From positions 372,001-436,000 of the forward strand of contig CAVZLD010000013.1 of the NCBI GenBank assembly GCA_963776055.1: 64,000 bases of DNA, read 5' to 3'. Made by a program: the position numbers and the translations under genes. This document shows, in pieces, positions 31,481 through 41,476 of this stretch; positions within the stretch are counted from its first letter, which is position 1, and each line of letters opens with the position of its first letter. Under the pieces are notes generated by a model. That model worked only from the letters and a program-made list of their open reading frames with translations. It ran no database searches and was not told the DNA's origin. The DNA is from CAVZLD01 sp963776055. Lineage in GTDB: Bacteria > Planctomycetota > Planctomycetia > Pirellulales > Pirellulaceae.

Positions 31481-32500
31481 TCATGCCAACAGCGTTTTCC
31501 CCTTCTCTCCCGGATCATCCCGCACGTAGCGGGGAACGGCATAGCCCGGCAGACGCCGTCGCATCTCGCGGATCAGCTCGATTCCTTCGGATACCGGCAC
31601 TTCGAAATGGGCCGCTCCCGCAACCCGATCAAGTTGGTGCAGGTAATATGGCACCGTCTGTGCCGCGAGCAACCGCCGACTTAAGTCCGCAAGGACTTCG
31701 AACCGGTCATTGATTCCGCGGAGCAATACGGCCTGGTTCAAGAGCAAACAGCCCGACCGAGCGAATCGCCTCAGGCTGCTCATGACGGAGGAATCGATCT
31801 CCTGCGGATGATTCACGTGCACCACGATCACGCATTCGAAACGCGATTGCGTCAGGCAGCGCAACAGTCCGCTGGTCGCTCGCTGGGGAATCAGAATCGG
31901 CAATCGCGTATGAATGCGCAGCCGTTGTAATGACGGGATCACGTCAAGCTGCCGGACGAGTTGCTGCAGCTTGGCATCGGGCAGCGTCAGGGGATCGCCG
32001 CCGCTGAGGATCACTTCCTCGAGCGTCTTGCTCGCCAGCAACAGCCCGATCGCCTCCTGCCAGGCCTCGGCCGACCGCGGACCGCTCTCGTAAGAAAAAA
32101 AACGGCGAAAACAATAGCGGCAGTGGACCGCACATGCGCCGGACGCGATCAACAGAACGCGCCCCGGGTACTTCCGAATCACGCCGGGGTGCAACTGAGA
32201 CGGAAGGTCCTGGACCGGATCCTGTTGAAATCCGGGAACGATTCGCAGTTCCTCGTCGGTCGGCAGGACCTGTCGCAGCAGCGGGTCGGCCGGGTCTGGC
32301 CGGTTGAATGCGGCTGCAAGAAGGGCCGTGGCACGAACAGCGGAAAAACGGCGGAGGCGCGCGTCGCGGCCCGGGCGTATCGTCGGGGGCAGTTCCAGCA
32401 TCCGGCAGAGGACCGCTGGATCGCGGATGGCCCGCTTCATCTCCTCCGACCAAGCCGGCAGCGTATCCAGACGATCCTCGAAATTATGCGGTGAATCCAT
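31481..32500 (-). CDS. epmB: EF-P (R)-beta-lysylation protein EpmB (lysine 2,3-aminomutase-like radical SAM)
   Basis: Radical-SAM, PLP-dependent conversion of (S)-alpha-lysine to (R)-beta-lysine, the donor for EF-P modification. 339 residues, uninterrupted. Cluster motif CAVHCRYCFRRFF (CxxxCxxC), VILSGGDPLTLPDAKLQQLV, RLRIHTRLPILIPQR, and the substrate/PLP region LLNQAVLLRGIND with the C-terminal YYLHQLDRVAGAAHFEVP. It is divergently transcribed from efp and the epmA-like gene. Short length (no tetramerisation extension of clostridial KamA) and the neighbours favour EpmB over catabolic KamA. Confidence 0.93.
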   Translation of the reverse strand: MDSPHNFEDRLDTLPAWSEEMKRAIRDPAVLCRMLELPPTIRPGRDARLRRFSAVRATALLAAAFNRPDPADPLLRQVLPTDEELRIVPGFQQDPVQDLPSQLHPGVIRKYPGRVLLIASGACAVHCRYCFRRFFSYESGPRSAEAWQEAIGLLLASKTLEEVILSGGDPLTLPDAKLQQLVRQLDVIPSLQRLRIHTRLPILIPQRATSGLLRCLTQSRFECVIVVHVNHPQEIDSSVMSSLRRFARSGCLLLNQAVLLRGINDRFEVLADLSRRLLAAQTVPYYLHQLDRVAGAAHFEVPVSEGIELIREMRRRLPGYAVPRYVRDDPGEKGKTLLA

Positions 32501-32828
32501 CGCGGTGCGGGTCTCGAGCGATTGGTGGGTCTGCTGCGCGATCGACGAATCGGGGCGCCAACCGCTCTTTTCTCACAATTTGGCGTCGAACGACTTTGTC
32601 CCCATGGATCGAATTGGTACCATATCCGGCTTGGTTTCAAAACCGAAAGCACCCTATGAGGGGCCTTCGGTTCGTCGAAAGCGGTGCGGATCGGAAGTGT
32701 CGGGCGGGCTCGACGGTCCTTGACCGAGAATCCTGGAGCGACTCGTTCCGACGCGAATTCTCCCGTACTGTGCTCGAGTTCCATGATTCTTGGCTCTGCG
32801 CCACATTCATTTGCAAGAGAAGGCTGAC

Positions 32829-33398
32829 GTGGGAACCTACAACACCAGCGAGTTCCGGAAGGGTCTGAAAGTCCAGATCGACGGCGACCCCTACATGATG
32901 ATCGAGTGCAACTTTGTCAAACCGGGCAAAGGCAATGCGCTCTACAAGTGCAAGTTGCGAAACCTGATCCGCAACACGGTCGTCGATCGCACATACAAGG
33001 GTGGCGATACGCTGGAGACGGCGGACGTGACCGAGATCGAGGCGCAGTACTTGTACCGCCAGGGCGACACGTTCGTGTTCATGGATAACACAACCTACGA
33101 GCAGTACGAACTCTCATCGGAGCAGGTCGACGAAGGCTGGAAGTACCTCAAGGAAGGCATGCTCTGTTCGATGATCTTGTTCAACAACAACCCGATCACG
33201 ATGACGCCGCCCAACCATGTCGTGCTGAAGGTGGAGTATTGTGAACCGGGGGCCAAGGGCAATACAGCCACGAACGTGACGAAGCCGGTCAAGGTGGAAA
33301 GCGGAGCGGAGATCCAGGCGCCCGCCTTCATCAATATGGGCGAACTGATCAAGGTCGACACTCGCACCGGAGCGTACGTCGAACGGGTCAAGGAGTAG
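32829..33398 (+). CDS. efp: Translation elongation factor P
   Basis: Relieves ribosome stalling at polyproline. A GTG start giving VGTYNTSEFRKGLKVQ is chosen because it matches the family N-terminus (MATYxTxEFRxG) and is preceded by AAGAGAAGG. 189 residues. The modifiable lysine lies in KPGKGNALYKCKLRNL at the tip of domain I. The C-terminal OB domain has TPPNHVVLKVEYCEPGAKGN and the signature AFINMGELIKVDTRTGAYV. It sits between epmB (divergent) and epmA (downstream), so beta-lysylation of Lys34-equivalent is expected. Confidence 0.97.
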   Translation: MGTYNTSEFRKGLKVQIDGDPYMMIECNFVKPGKGNALYKCKLRNLIRNTVVDRTYKGGDTLETADVTEIEAQYLYRQGDTFVFMDNTTYEQYELSSEQVDEGWKYLKEGMLCSMILFNNNPITMTPPNHVVLKVEYCEPGAKGNTATNVTKPVKVESGAEIQAPAFINMGELIKVDTRTGAYVERVKE

Positions 33399-33432
33399 CT
33401 CCCATTCGTTCGATTTCACGAGTGGAATCCGC

Positions 33433-34457
33433 GTGACCAGGCACGACCCCGCCCCCGATTCGGACTCGCTGCCATGAGGCCGACTTCTGGCCCACGGCAA
33501 GTCTCCTCGCCCTGCGACGCCGCGCGGAATTGTTAGCCGAAGCGCGACAGTTCTTCGCGTCGCACGGTTTCCTTGAGGTCGATACGCCCATTCTGTCCCA
33601 CGACGTGGTGGTCGACCGGTACCTCGATCCGCTTCCCGTAACCGTCTTCGAACAGGCACAGCAACCGGCGGTCGGCCGCAGGATGTGGCTGCAGACTTCG
33701 CCGGAGTTCGCCATGAAACGGCTGCTGGTCGCGGGGGCGGAGGCGATCTACCAGATCACACGCGCTTTTCGGGGCGGAGAAGCAGGTCGGTGGCACAATC
33801 CGGAGTTTACGATCATCGAATGGTATCGTGTCGGCGATTCGATGGACCAAGGCATGGAACGGTTATCCGCCTTCTGCGAGGCACTGCTTGGACGTGGCGA
33901 AGCGCAGCGGAAAAGCTACCGAGAAGTCTTCCTGGAGCAACTGCATCTGGATCCGCACGCAGCAACCGTCGAGGATTTGGCCGCCGCCGCCGCAGAGCAC
34001 GACGTCCGTGTGCCAGAGAGTATGCCAACTGCCGACCGAGACGAATGGCTGAACCTGCTGCTCGCCACGCGGATCGAACCGCATTTGGGCCATGAATGTC
34101 CCACGATCCTCTACCATTACCCGGCCAGCCAAGCAGCTCTGGCACGAGTGACACAACACGCCGGCCAGACCGTCGCGGAGCGTTTTGAGTTGTATGTCGA
34201 TGGTTTGGAGCTGGCCAACGGCTACCACGAATTGCTGGATGCCGACGTCCTGCAACAGCGCAGCCGGAAAGCCAACGCGCAGCGCATCAGCCGACGGACG
34301 CTACCCCCTGCCGGAGACAAGTCGATTGCTGGACGCCATGCGTCACGGTCTGCCGCCGTGCACCGGCGTCGCCTTCGGGTTCGATCGGCTCGTCGTGCTT
34401 GCGATCGGGGGTCAGGCACTGGCCGATGCGATTGCGTTTCCGTCGGATCGCGCCTGA
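33433..34457 (+). CDS. epmA: EF-P lysine lysyltransferase EpmA (PoxA/GenX; two frameshifts)
   Basis: Class II lysyl-tRNA-synthetase-like enzyme lacking the anticodon domain; ligates beta-lysine to EF-P. Seen: DFWPTASLLALRRRAEL, FLEVDTPILSHDVVVDRYLD, motif 2 LQTSPEFAMKRLLVAGAEAI and FRGGEAGRWHNPEFTIIEWY, ELYVDGLELANGYHEL and, in another frame, motif 3 HGLPPCTGVAFGFDRLVVLA. Frames change near 33475 and 34300. The start is provisional (GTG at 33433). About 340 residues, as expected for EpmA. Confidence 0.92.
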
Positions 34458-34612
34458 CGCGCATCCGTCACCCGGCCTCCACCAGAAACGGGCGCGGGGA
34501 ACACCGTTTTCCGACGCGACAGGAAGATAAACATCGGAAAGAGGCGGTCGGCAGGAGGGAGAGAAACAGGGGCCACGAAGGAGCGAGAAGCGAGGAATAT
34601 CAGGAGCCGTAA

Positions 34613-34632
34613 TGCCGGGCTGGAAGCCTGCC
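34613..34632. repeat. Single triloop palindrome copy
   Basis: GCCGGGCT-GGA-AGCCTGCCC followed by TAC, with imperfect arms around the GGA centre. It lies between epmA and the 3' end of folA and resembles the 10.3-10.6 kb cluster. Confidence 0.5.
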
Positions 34633-35130
34633 CTACATCTTGGCTCGGACGCGCTGAAACACCTGGAACGTGCACGGGTAATCGTTGCGGTCATCGGCAG
34701 CCAACGATTCCTGCTCGATCAGTTGCCATTGGCTCCAGTCGATGGAGGGAAACCGGGTATCCCCGTCCACCTCGGCATGAACTCGCGTCCAATACAGTCG
34801 CTCGACGTCCGGCAGCGCTAACTCGTAGATCTGACGGCCTCCGATCACGAATGCTTCCGAATCCACTTGGACCAACTCAAGGGCCTCCGACCAGCTGGTC
34901 ACAACGTGACAACCGGGGGCCCGGAACTGCGCGTCGCGCGTGATGACGATCGAGGTTCGTCCGGGGAGGGGCCGACCGATAGACTCCCACGTACGGCGCC
35001 CCATCAGGATGTGATGCCCGAGCGTCCGGTGCTTAAAGCGGCGCAGGTCGCCGGACAGGTGCCAGGGTAGGCCTCCCTGTCGACCAATCACCCCGTTTTC
35101 CGATACGGCGACGATGAAAGAAACGAGCAT
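34633..35130 (-). CDS. folA: Dihydrofolate reductase
   Basis: NADPH-dependent reduction of dihydrofolate, regenerating the folate oxidised by ThyA. 165 residues, intact. Family motifs: FIVAVSENGVIGRQGGLPWH (substrate site with Trp), HHILMGRRTWESIGRPLPGR, and EAFVIGGRQIYELALP with YWTRVHAEVDGDTRFP. It lies 57 nt downstream of thyA on the same strand, the common thyA-folA arrangement. Confidence 0.96.
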   Translation of the reverse strand: MLVSFIVAVSENGVIGRQGGLPWHLSGDLRRFKHRTLGHHILMGRRTWESIGRPLPGRTSIVITRDAQFRAPGCHVVTSWSEALELVQVDSEAFVIGGRQIYELALPDVERLYWTRVHAEVDGDTRFPSIDWSQWQLIEQESLAADDRNDYPCTFQVFQRVRAKM

Positions 35131-35187
35131 GATAGTGCGAGGCTTTTTCCCAGACGACTTCTCGGTCGATGGATGCGCAGTGCCGGG

Positions 35188-35983
35188 TCACACGGCCACG
35201 GGCGCGGAAATGTGGGGATGAGGATCGTATCCCTCGATCTGAAAATCCTCGAATTGAAAATCAAAGATCGAAGTCACATCGGGGTTCATCCGCAACCGTG
35301 GCAGCGCGCGGGGCTCACGTTCCAGTTGCGTTCGGGCCTGCTCCTGGTGATTGCGATACAGGTGCACATCGCCGAACGTGTGGATGAACTCGGCCGGTTC
35401 CAGTCCGGTGACCTGTGCGACCATGCAGGTCAGTAGAGCATACGACGCGATGTTGAACGGGACCCCCAGAAACACGTCCGCACTCCGCTGGTACAGTTGG
35501 CACGAGAGCCGGCCTTCCGCCACGTAAAACTGAAACAGCAGATGACAGGGCGGCAGCGCCATCCGTGGCAAGTCCGCCACGTTCCAAGCGCTGACAACTC
35601 AGCCGGCGCGAGTCCGGGCTCGTCTTGATCTGGTCAATGACTTCTGAGATCTGATCGACCGGCGGGCCGTCGCCGGTGGTCCAACGACGCCACTGATGCC
35701 CGTAGATGGGCCCCAAATCCCCTTGATCGTCGGCCCACTCATCCCAGATACGCACTCGATGATTCTTCAAGTAGGCAATGTTCGTATCTCCGGCCAGGAA
35801 CCACAGCAGTTCGTGGATGATCGACCGCAGATGCAGCTTCTTCGTCGTCACCAACGGAAAACCCTCGGCCAGATCGAACCGCATCTGGTACCCGAACAGG
35901 CTCAGCGTGCCGGTCCCGGTGCGATCCTCCTTGACCACGCCGCGTTCCAGGATCGTCCGCAACAGTTGCTGGTATTGTCGCAT
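35188..35983 (-). CDS. thyA: Thymidylate synthase (one 1-base insertion)
   Basis: Methylates dUMP to dTMP with methylene-tetrahydrofolate. Seen: ERGVVKEDRTGTGTLSLFGY, FPLVTTKKLHLRSIIHELLW, DEWADDQGDLGPIYGHQWR, catalytic-Cys segment LPPCHLLFQFYV, YQRSADVFLGVPFNIASYAL and HTFGDVHLYRNH. An extra base near 35599 breaks SRRL(V)VSAWNV. Without it the protein is 264 residues, a standard ThyA length. ATG at 35983 chosen (MRQYQQLL). Forms an operon with folA. Confidence 0.95.
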
Positions 35984-36076
35984 GAGTGTTCCTCGACAGG
36001 GACGTCGCAGGGAATCCTTGGTTGCTCGATCGACCATGCGAATCCAGCGGAGTGGGATCTGGTACCGCCGCCGGCT

Positions 36077-36917
36077 TCAATCGCGCGGAGCCAGTTGGCT
36101 TAGCAAACCGAACACGATAGCACGCATTTTCGGTTCCGTCGACTCGGCCACCGCCTTCACTTCCTGACCGCTGGTGGAATGCGGTTCATCCGGACGGCAG
36201 ACGTTCGTCACGGACGAGAGCGCCAGCACGCGCAATCCGAGATGTGCGGCGACAAGCGATTCGGGAACGGTCGACATGCCAACGACATCGGCCCCGATTC
36301 TGCGCAACATGCGGTACTCGGCGCGCGTTTCGTAGTTCGGCCCCGTCACGGCGGCATAGACGCCTTGGTGTGCCACAAAACCACGGCGCGAGCAATGGCC
36401 AACGCTTGACGTGCGAACGCTTCGTCATAGGGTGAGTTTCGCCGTCGGGGACGGATCGCCGCGTCCTCTCCCGCCTCGGCCGCCAGCAGGCGATGGCCCA
36501 GCAGATGGATATGATCTCGAATCACGACCAGGTCCCCCGGGACCAGTCGTGGATGGACCCCTCCACTGGCATTGGAGATCACTAGCAGCTCCACACCGAG
36601 CCGCTTCATCACGCTGCACCGGCAGGCCGATCTGCCGATAAGTGTAACCTTCGTAGAAGTGAAAACGCCCCTCCATCGCCACCACGGGCTGCCCCGCCAC
36701 GATGCCGCAAACAAGCCGTCCGGCGTGCCCAATCGCGGTGGTTCGCGGAAAATGAGGCGATCTTCTGGTAGTCGATGCACGCCTCGACCTGAATCTGTCG
36801 AGCGAAACTGCCGAGGCCGGTACCCAGTATGAGCCCGGCGCGAGGCGTGCCCGGCCAGTGGGCACGAATCGATGCCGTGGCTGCCTCCACCTGTCGCTGC
36901 AAACCGTCCTCGCTCAA
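36077..36917 (-). CDS. punA: Purine nucleoside phosphorylase (frameshifted)
   Basis: Trimeric PNP type (inosine/guanosine phosphorolysis). Seen in order, in several frames: AGLILGTGLGSFA, HAGRLVCGIVAGQPVVAMEG with RFHFYEGY, VISNASGGVHPRLVPGDLVV, HQGVYAAVTGPNYETRAEYR, IGADVVGMSTVPESLVAAHL and VTNVCRPD. Frame breaks near 36775, 36610 and 36370. The start is uncertain; a TTG at 36917 (LSEDGLQRQVEAA) gives about 280 residues. With deoA at the window's left edge, it suggests nucleoside salvage. Confidence 0.9.
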
Positions 36918-37109
36918 CCGGACCTCAAACCAAGACTCGGGGCAGCTCGCCCCGGTTACTGCCGATGGCAGAGAAACCGAGCGAGAGCGTGAGTGGGCGA
37001 AATGACACGCTGTCTCGCGGTCATTCTTCGGCAACGATCACGACCGTCGCGCGTTGCCACGTCCGAATCCATGCCAGCCCATGAACAAACCGGGTGCGTA
37101 CAAAGCACC

Positions 37110-38468
37110 TCAATTCCGTGGCTGATTGAGCATAATGGAGCGGCCCATCGAATCTCCGTCAAGGTCCGAACTGCCTCCCGGCACGTGCACAACTTGACCT
37201 CCGGCGCCGGAGAAGTCGACGCGCTGCGCCACCTTGCCGCTCTCGTGCCACCAGACCCAGCGATCGGTCGCATTGTTCGTCTGGTACCGCCCTTCGATCG
37301 ACTTTTGCCCGTTGGCATGCCACCAGGTCCAAGTTCCGTGTTTGACGCCATCCTGATACTCGCCCTGTAGCGCCTTTCTGACCGTTCGGATGCCACCAAG
37401 TAAATGCACCGGCGGGGCGGTCGTACTCGTAATGGCCGGTGAACTTCTGTTTGCCGTCTTCGTACCAGGCCGCCCACGGACCGTGCTTCTGATCTTTGCC
37501 TTCCTGGACGTACGTGGCCAGCTTCGCTTTCCACCAATCGTCCGGCTGCTTCATGATCAGGCGCGCGTGAAGTACCATCCCTTCGACCTGCTTCTGCCCG
37601 TTTTTGTACTGTTGTGCCGTCTTGTCCAGCCGTCGCCCTTCCTCGTATTTCACACGGGTGACAAGCCGGCCGCCTTCATCCCACTCCAGCAACTCACCGT
37701 GCACTTGGCCATCGACGTAGTGGATCTCACGCATTTTGTTGCCGTTGGGGTACCACCACAGCGAAACCCCGTCGCGGCGACCGTTCACGAAGTTCCAGTC
37801 GCAGATCTTTCGTTCATTCTGATCGGTGATCACCCAGTGGCCATTCAGTTGCCCGGCCTCGAAGGTGGCTCTGGACGCAAACGGTCCCACAAAAGCGTCG
37901 AAGGGGGAGATGGAAAACAGAGCGGCTTCAGGGCCCTGGTACCAGCGGATCCAATCGCCTTCGGCCTCACCGTCGCGGTAGGCCCCTTCGACCACGAGTC
38001 GGCCCTGCTGATCCCACATTTTCCAGGGACCGTGATTCAGGTAGTTCTGCAGTTCATCCTGTCGGACTCCCCGCTCAACGCGCACGTTCCCGTCGGGATA
38101 CCGTTCACGAATCGTCTCCTCCGGCTCGATATCGGCCAGGCCCAGAGGCCACATCCTCTTCCACCATATCCGGTGGAGACTGAGCCGCAGGGAATGGCTC
38201 CCGCGAGCGATCCGCTTCCACCGCAGAAGCCGAAAAGTCGGGCTGGGTGGCGTTGATCATCGCGGGCCGGAGTGGTCTCCGTGGTCGCGCCGGCCGTCAA
38301 TTCCTCGGGCGGAGGCAGGTCCGACGGCTGCTGTTCGTCCTCCAACGCGGGCAATTGTAGATTCTCGGGAAAGACATCGAGGGCTTGCTGCGCGCAGGCT
38401 GATCCGGGGACCAATCCCCCGATCAGCAGTGCGGCAATCGAGCTCCAGTTCGCCCGTCGGCGATCCAT
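37110..38468 (-). CDS. Secreted MORN-repeat / YwqK-like protein (two frameshifts)
   Basis: Signal peptide MDRRRANWSSIAALLIGGLV ending near CAQ; AAGGGGAG stands upstream of the ATG. The mature part has at least ten MORN-type units of the 'G.w..w...G......Y..G...G....W' kind, for example HGPWKMWDQQGRLVVEGAYR, DGVSLWWYPNGNKMREIHYV, HGPWAAWYEDGKQKFTGHYE and HGTWTWWHANGQKSIEGRYQ. Frame breaks near 38200 and 37390. Such proteins form extended beta-ladders; the function here is unknown. No partner gene is evident. Confidence 0.82.
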
Positions 38469-38950
38469 GGCGAACTCTCCCCTTGAGAATCCACGAACGG
38501 AAACGGCCATTTCTTCGCCATCGCAGCAGCGCCGGCGCAGGCGCTGCCACCTATCGTTTGGCGCAGGCAGCCGCCCTTGTTATCGAATGGCGAATCGGTC
38601 GACTTGAGTGGATTTGACGACTGCGGACTTATCTGGGTCTTCGGCGTCGGTGTCCCCGGCTGTGTCGCTTCCATCCGTGAGGTCGTTTCGAAGGATTCGG
38701 TCTCGCCCGATGCCAAAGGGCCGAGCACCGAGCAGCAATATCGTGGCTGTGCCAGCACCTGGCCGGGCCGGATCCATGTACGATGTTCTTGGCATTTCGA
38801 GCCCCCGTTTCGGGATGCCGGAAGCATAATTTCGGACCGTGGTCGCCGGGCAAGTGTCCCGCGACTGTCGTTCCACGCGCGGCGACGTCCCCCATCGCCA
38901 CGACCAGCGTAATCGCTCCAGCCGTTCTTGCGTAGTCTCGAGAATGCCCG
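38469..38950. other. 482-bp region without a recognised gene
   Basis: A minus-strand open frame (38580-38876) ends with a mildly acidic tail (TDGSDTAGDTDAEDPDK), but it has no recognisable family and no clear start. It could be a small broken gene. The rest is the leader of the MORN gene (minus) and the promoter region of the lyase gene (plus). Confidence 0.35.
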
Positions 38951-39869
38951 ATGCATGATCCGATCTTGGGCCTCGTGGCCGCCGTCCACACGCCTTTCAC
39001 ATCGAGTGGCGAATTGAATTTAGACGTCGTGCCTCGACAGACCGAATACCTTTGCGATCGAGGAATCGTCGGCGTGTTTGTTGGCGGCTCGACCGGCGAA
39101 GTGTTCTCGCTCACACTCCAGGAACGTTTGGATCTGGCCGCGCAGTCGGGCCCAAGTGGCCCGACCCACTCCTTTGCGAATGATCGTGCATGTGAGCAGC
39201 AACTGTCTGCAGGACGCGTGCACTTTGGCCCGCCAGGCGCAACAGATCGGAGCCGACGCCATCGCCATCCTCGCACCGTTTTATCCTCCTCCTCCCACCG
39301 TCGCGGCACTGGTCCATTTTTGTGAGAGCGTCGCCGCCGCCGCACCGAAGTCTGCCGTTCTATTTCTATCACATTCCCGCGCTGACTCACGTACGTCTGT
39401 CGATGGTCGATTTCCTGCAACTCGCCGCCGAACAGATCCCCACCTTCGCCGGCTTGAAGTACACGGATTCTCGATTTGGTGCAAATGCAGGAGTGCCTCC
39501 ACTTCGCGGCCAGGCCGCTTCGAAATCCTGAATGGGTACGATGAGATTCTGCTCGCCGGATTCAGCCTGGGCGCCCAGGGAGCCGTCGGAAGCACGTACA
39601 ATTTCGCGGCGCCCCTGTATCGGGAGATCATCGCCCAGTTCCATCGCCATCATTTGCCGGCAGCCCAGATACTGCAACATCAGAGTGTCAATTTGGTACA
39701 GCGACTGGCCCGCTTTGGTTTCGCCGCAGCAGCCAAGGCGGTAATGTCGATCGTGGGCGTCGATTGTGGGCCGGTTCGTCCGCCGTTAGTCAATCTGTCG
39801 GTCGCCGATCAAGCCAAGCTACGAAAGGAATTGGAACATGCGGGATACATGGAACACTGGATTCGTTAG
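38951..39869 (+). CDS. N-acetylneuraminate lyase-like aldolase (DHDPS/NAL family; frameshifted)
   Basis: Class I aldolase fold. Seen: GLVAAVHTPFTSSGELNLDV, GVFVGGSTGEVFSLTLQERL (pyruvate-carboxylate loop), ARQAQQIGADAIAILAPFY, the catalytic-Tyr segment FYHIPALTHV, Schiff-base Lys in FAGLKYTDS, DEILLAGFSLGAQGAVGSTY and NFAAPLYREII. These phrases are typical of sialic-acid lyases rather than lysine-pathway DapA. Frame breaks near 39150, 39350, 39470 and 39530. Followed by a VCBS protein and a sulfatase, consistent with glycan catabolism. Confidence 0.85.
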
Positions 39870-39914
39870 AACGATCCCCGCTCCGGCGAATGCCGACCTG
39901 TCTGGGAGTGATCG

Positions 39915-41233
39915 TTGCCGAGTCTGTCGCTGTTCGGGCTGGCAACCGTCGGCCACGCCGCCTCACCGACGTTTCGATATGATCGGCAGGATCCAGGCCC
40001 GGTCCCCGGCGGAGCACCAAGCATTCGGCCCTGGGCCCACGTGCTGCTCGATCCGCAGTACGCTGGTCAGTGGGTGGTAACCGGTGATGTGAATGGGGAC
40101 GGAGCCGTTGACATCGTCAGCGCGCGAAATGTAAATGAGAATGACGTCCACTACACCAGCGCCGTTTGCGCACAGCGGCTCGATGGAAGCGTGATCTGGC
40201 GGTGGGGAAATCCGCGACATCGGTCGCAAGGAACTGCACCATGACGTCGCGTGCCAGATCTACGACTGGGACGGAGACGGCCAGCAGGAAGTGGTTCGTG
40301 CTGACAAAAGAACACCTGGTCGAACTGGAGGGCAAAACGGGGCACGAACGTCGGCGTCTGCCAATTCCCGCTCAAGCGAGCGATTGTCTGGTGTTTGCCA
40401 ATCTGTCGGGTGGACAACGATCCACCGATTTTCTGGTCAAGACCCGCTATTCTCAGATCTGGGCATTCGATTCTGACGGCCAGCCGCTGTGGACCGTGCG
40501 AGAACCGGATGGTTACCGCACGGCACATCAGCCTCGACCAATCGATCTGGATGCCGACGGAAGGCACGAAGTCGATCGCCGGTTACTCGGTCCGCAACGC
40601 CGACGGAACACCGCGATCGACATTCCATCGCAAGCCGTCGACCAGGCGCGTGGACATCTGGACACGTGCCGTTTGTTTTGCCTAGGGATCAAAGCCCCGA
40701 GATACACGCCTCGTGTTGACCTGCTGCGGGGCGAACAACATCGCGATGGTGGATGGCACCGGTCACCCAGTTTGGGAGGTCGCGGGGCATCATTTCGAGT
40801 CGATTCAGATGGGCGAGATCGTGCCTGATTGTCGGGCCAGGAGATACTCGTTGACATCGACCATCAGCCACGCGGCGAAAGTCCGCGTGGATTCTGAGTG
40901 CCCAAGGCAAACCGATCACGCGGATTATCTCGCCATATAGCCGGCACCACGCATTCGTCGACTGGACGGGAGACGGATTCTGTGAGATCGTAATTGCGCA
41001 GTCACGTGGCCTGTTCGACCATCGCGGGCAGCGAATTGCCACGTTCGACATCGACGACAAGCTGACTGGATTCGGACGAGATCCTAGTCTCGATTGGTGA
41101 CATGACGGGGGACGGTATTGCGGATGTGACACTCAGCACGTTGTCGGCCGTGTGTGTTTACCGAAACGAGAATGGCGCATCGCCGCGAACCGATGTCCCG
41201 TTGGGATGTGGTCCCAATTTCACGCTTTACTGA
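39915..41233 (+). CDS. Secreted FG-GAP/VCBS repeat protein (heavily frameshifted)
   Basis: A TTG start gives a signal-like LPSLSLFGLATVGHAAS. The body shows repeated calcium-loop phrases: VVTGDVNGDGAVDIVSARNV, YDWDGDGQQEVV, RPIDLDADG, FVDWTGDGFCEIVIAQSRGL and SIGDMTGDGIADVTLSTLSA, typical of beta-propeller FG-GAP/VCBS proteins related to polysaccharide lyases. It ends with PLGCGPNFTLY. At least six frame changes between 40220 and 41085. The start is provisional. Extracytoplasmic; substrate unknown. Confidence 0.7.
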
Positions 41234-41476
41234 CCGGCGAGACCAAGGCTCGATCGGACAAGGCGTTGCGAGGCCGTAGACCCCACGGACAACCACTCGC
41301 GAGCGACCTGTTACAGCTGATTTTCGGATCCGGTCTCTCGGCAACCCGAATTCTGCGCTACAAGCAGCACCCGCTTCCGTCCACTCCCGGTGATTGCTGA
41401 AATGATCAAGAAGCGGACGAACCTTCGGATCACGATGGCCGACAGGTCTTCTTCTTTCCGGAAAGGCAAGATTCCC

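Noticed and set aside
31481..32500. Catabolic lysine 2,3-aminomutase (KamA)
   Set aside because: Shorter than KamA and adjacent to efp and epmA, which fits EpmB better.
38577..38912. Plus-strand open frame before the Neu5Ac-lyase-like gene
   Set aside because: No recognisable motif and Arg/Ser/Pro-rich end. Not better supported than the opposing minus-strand frame.
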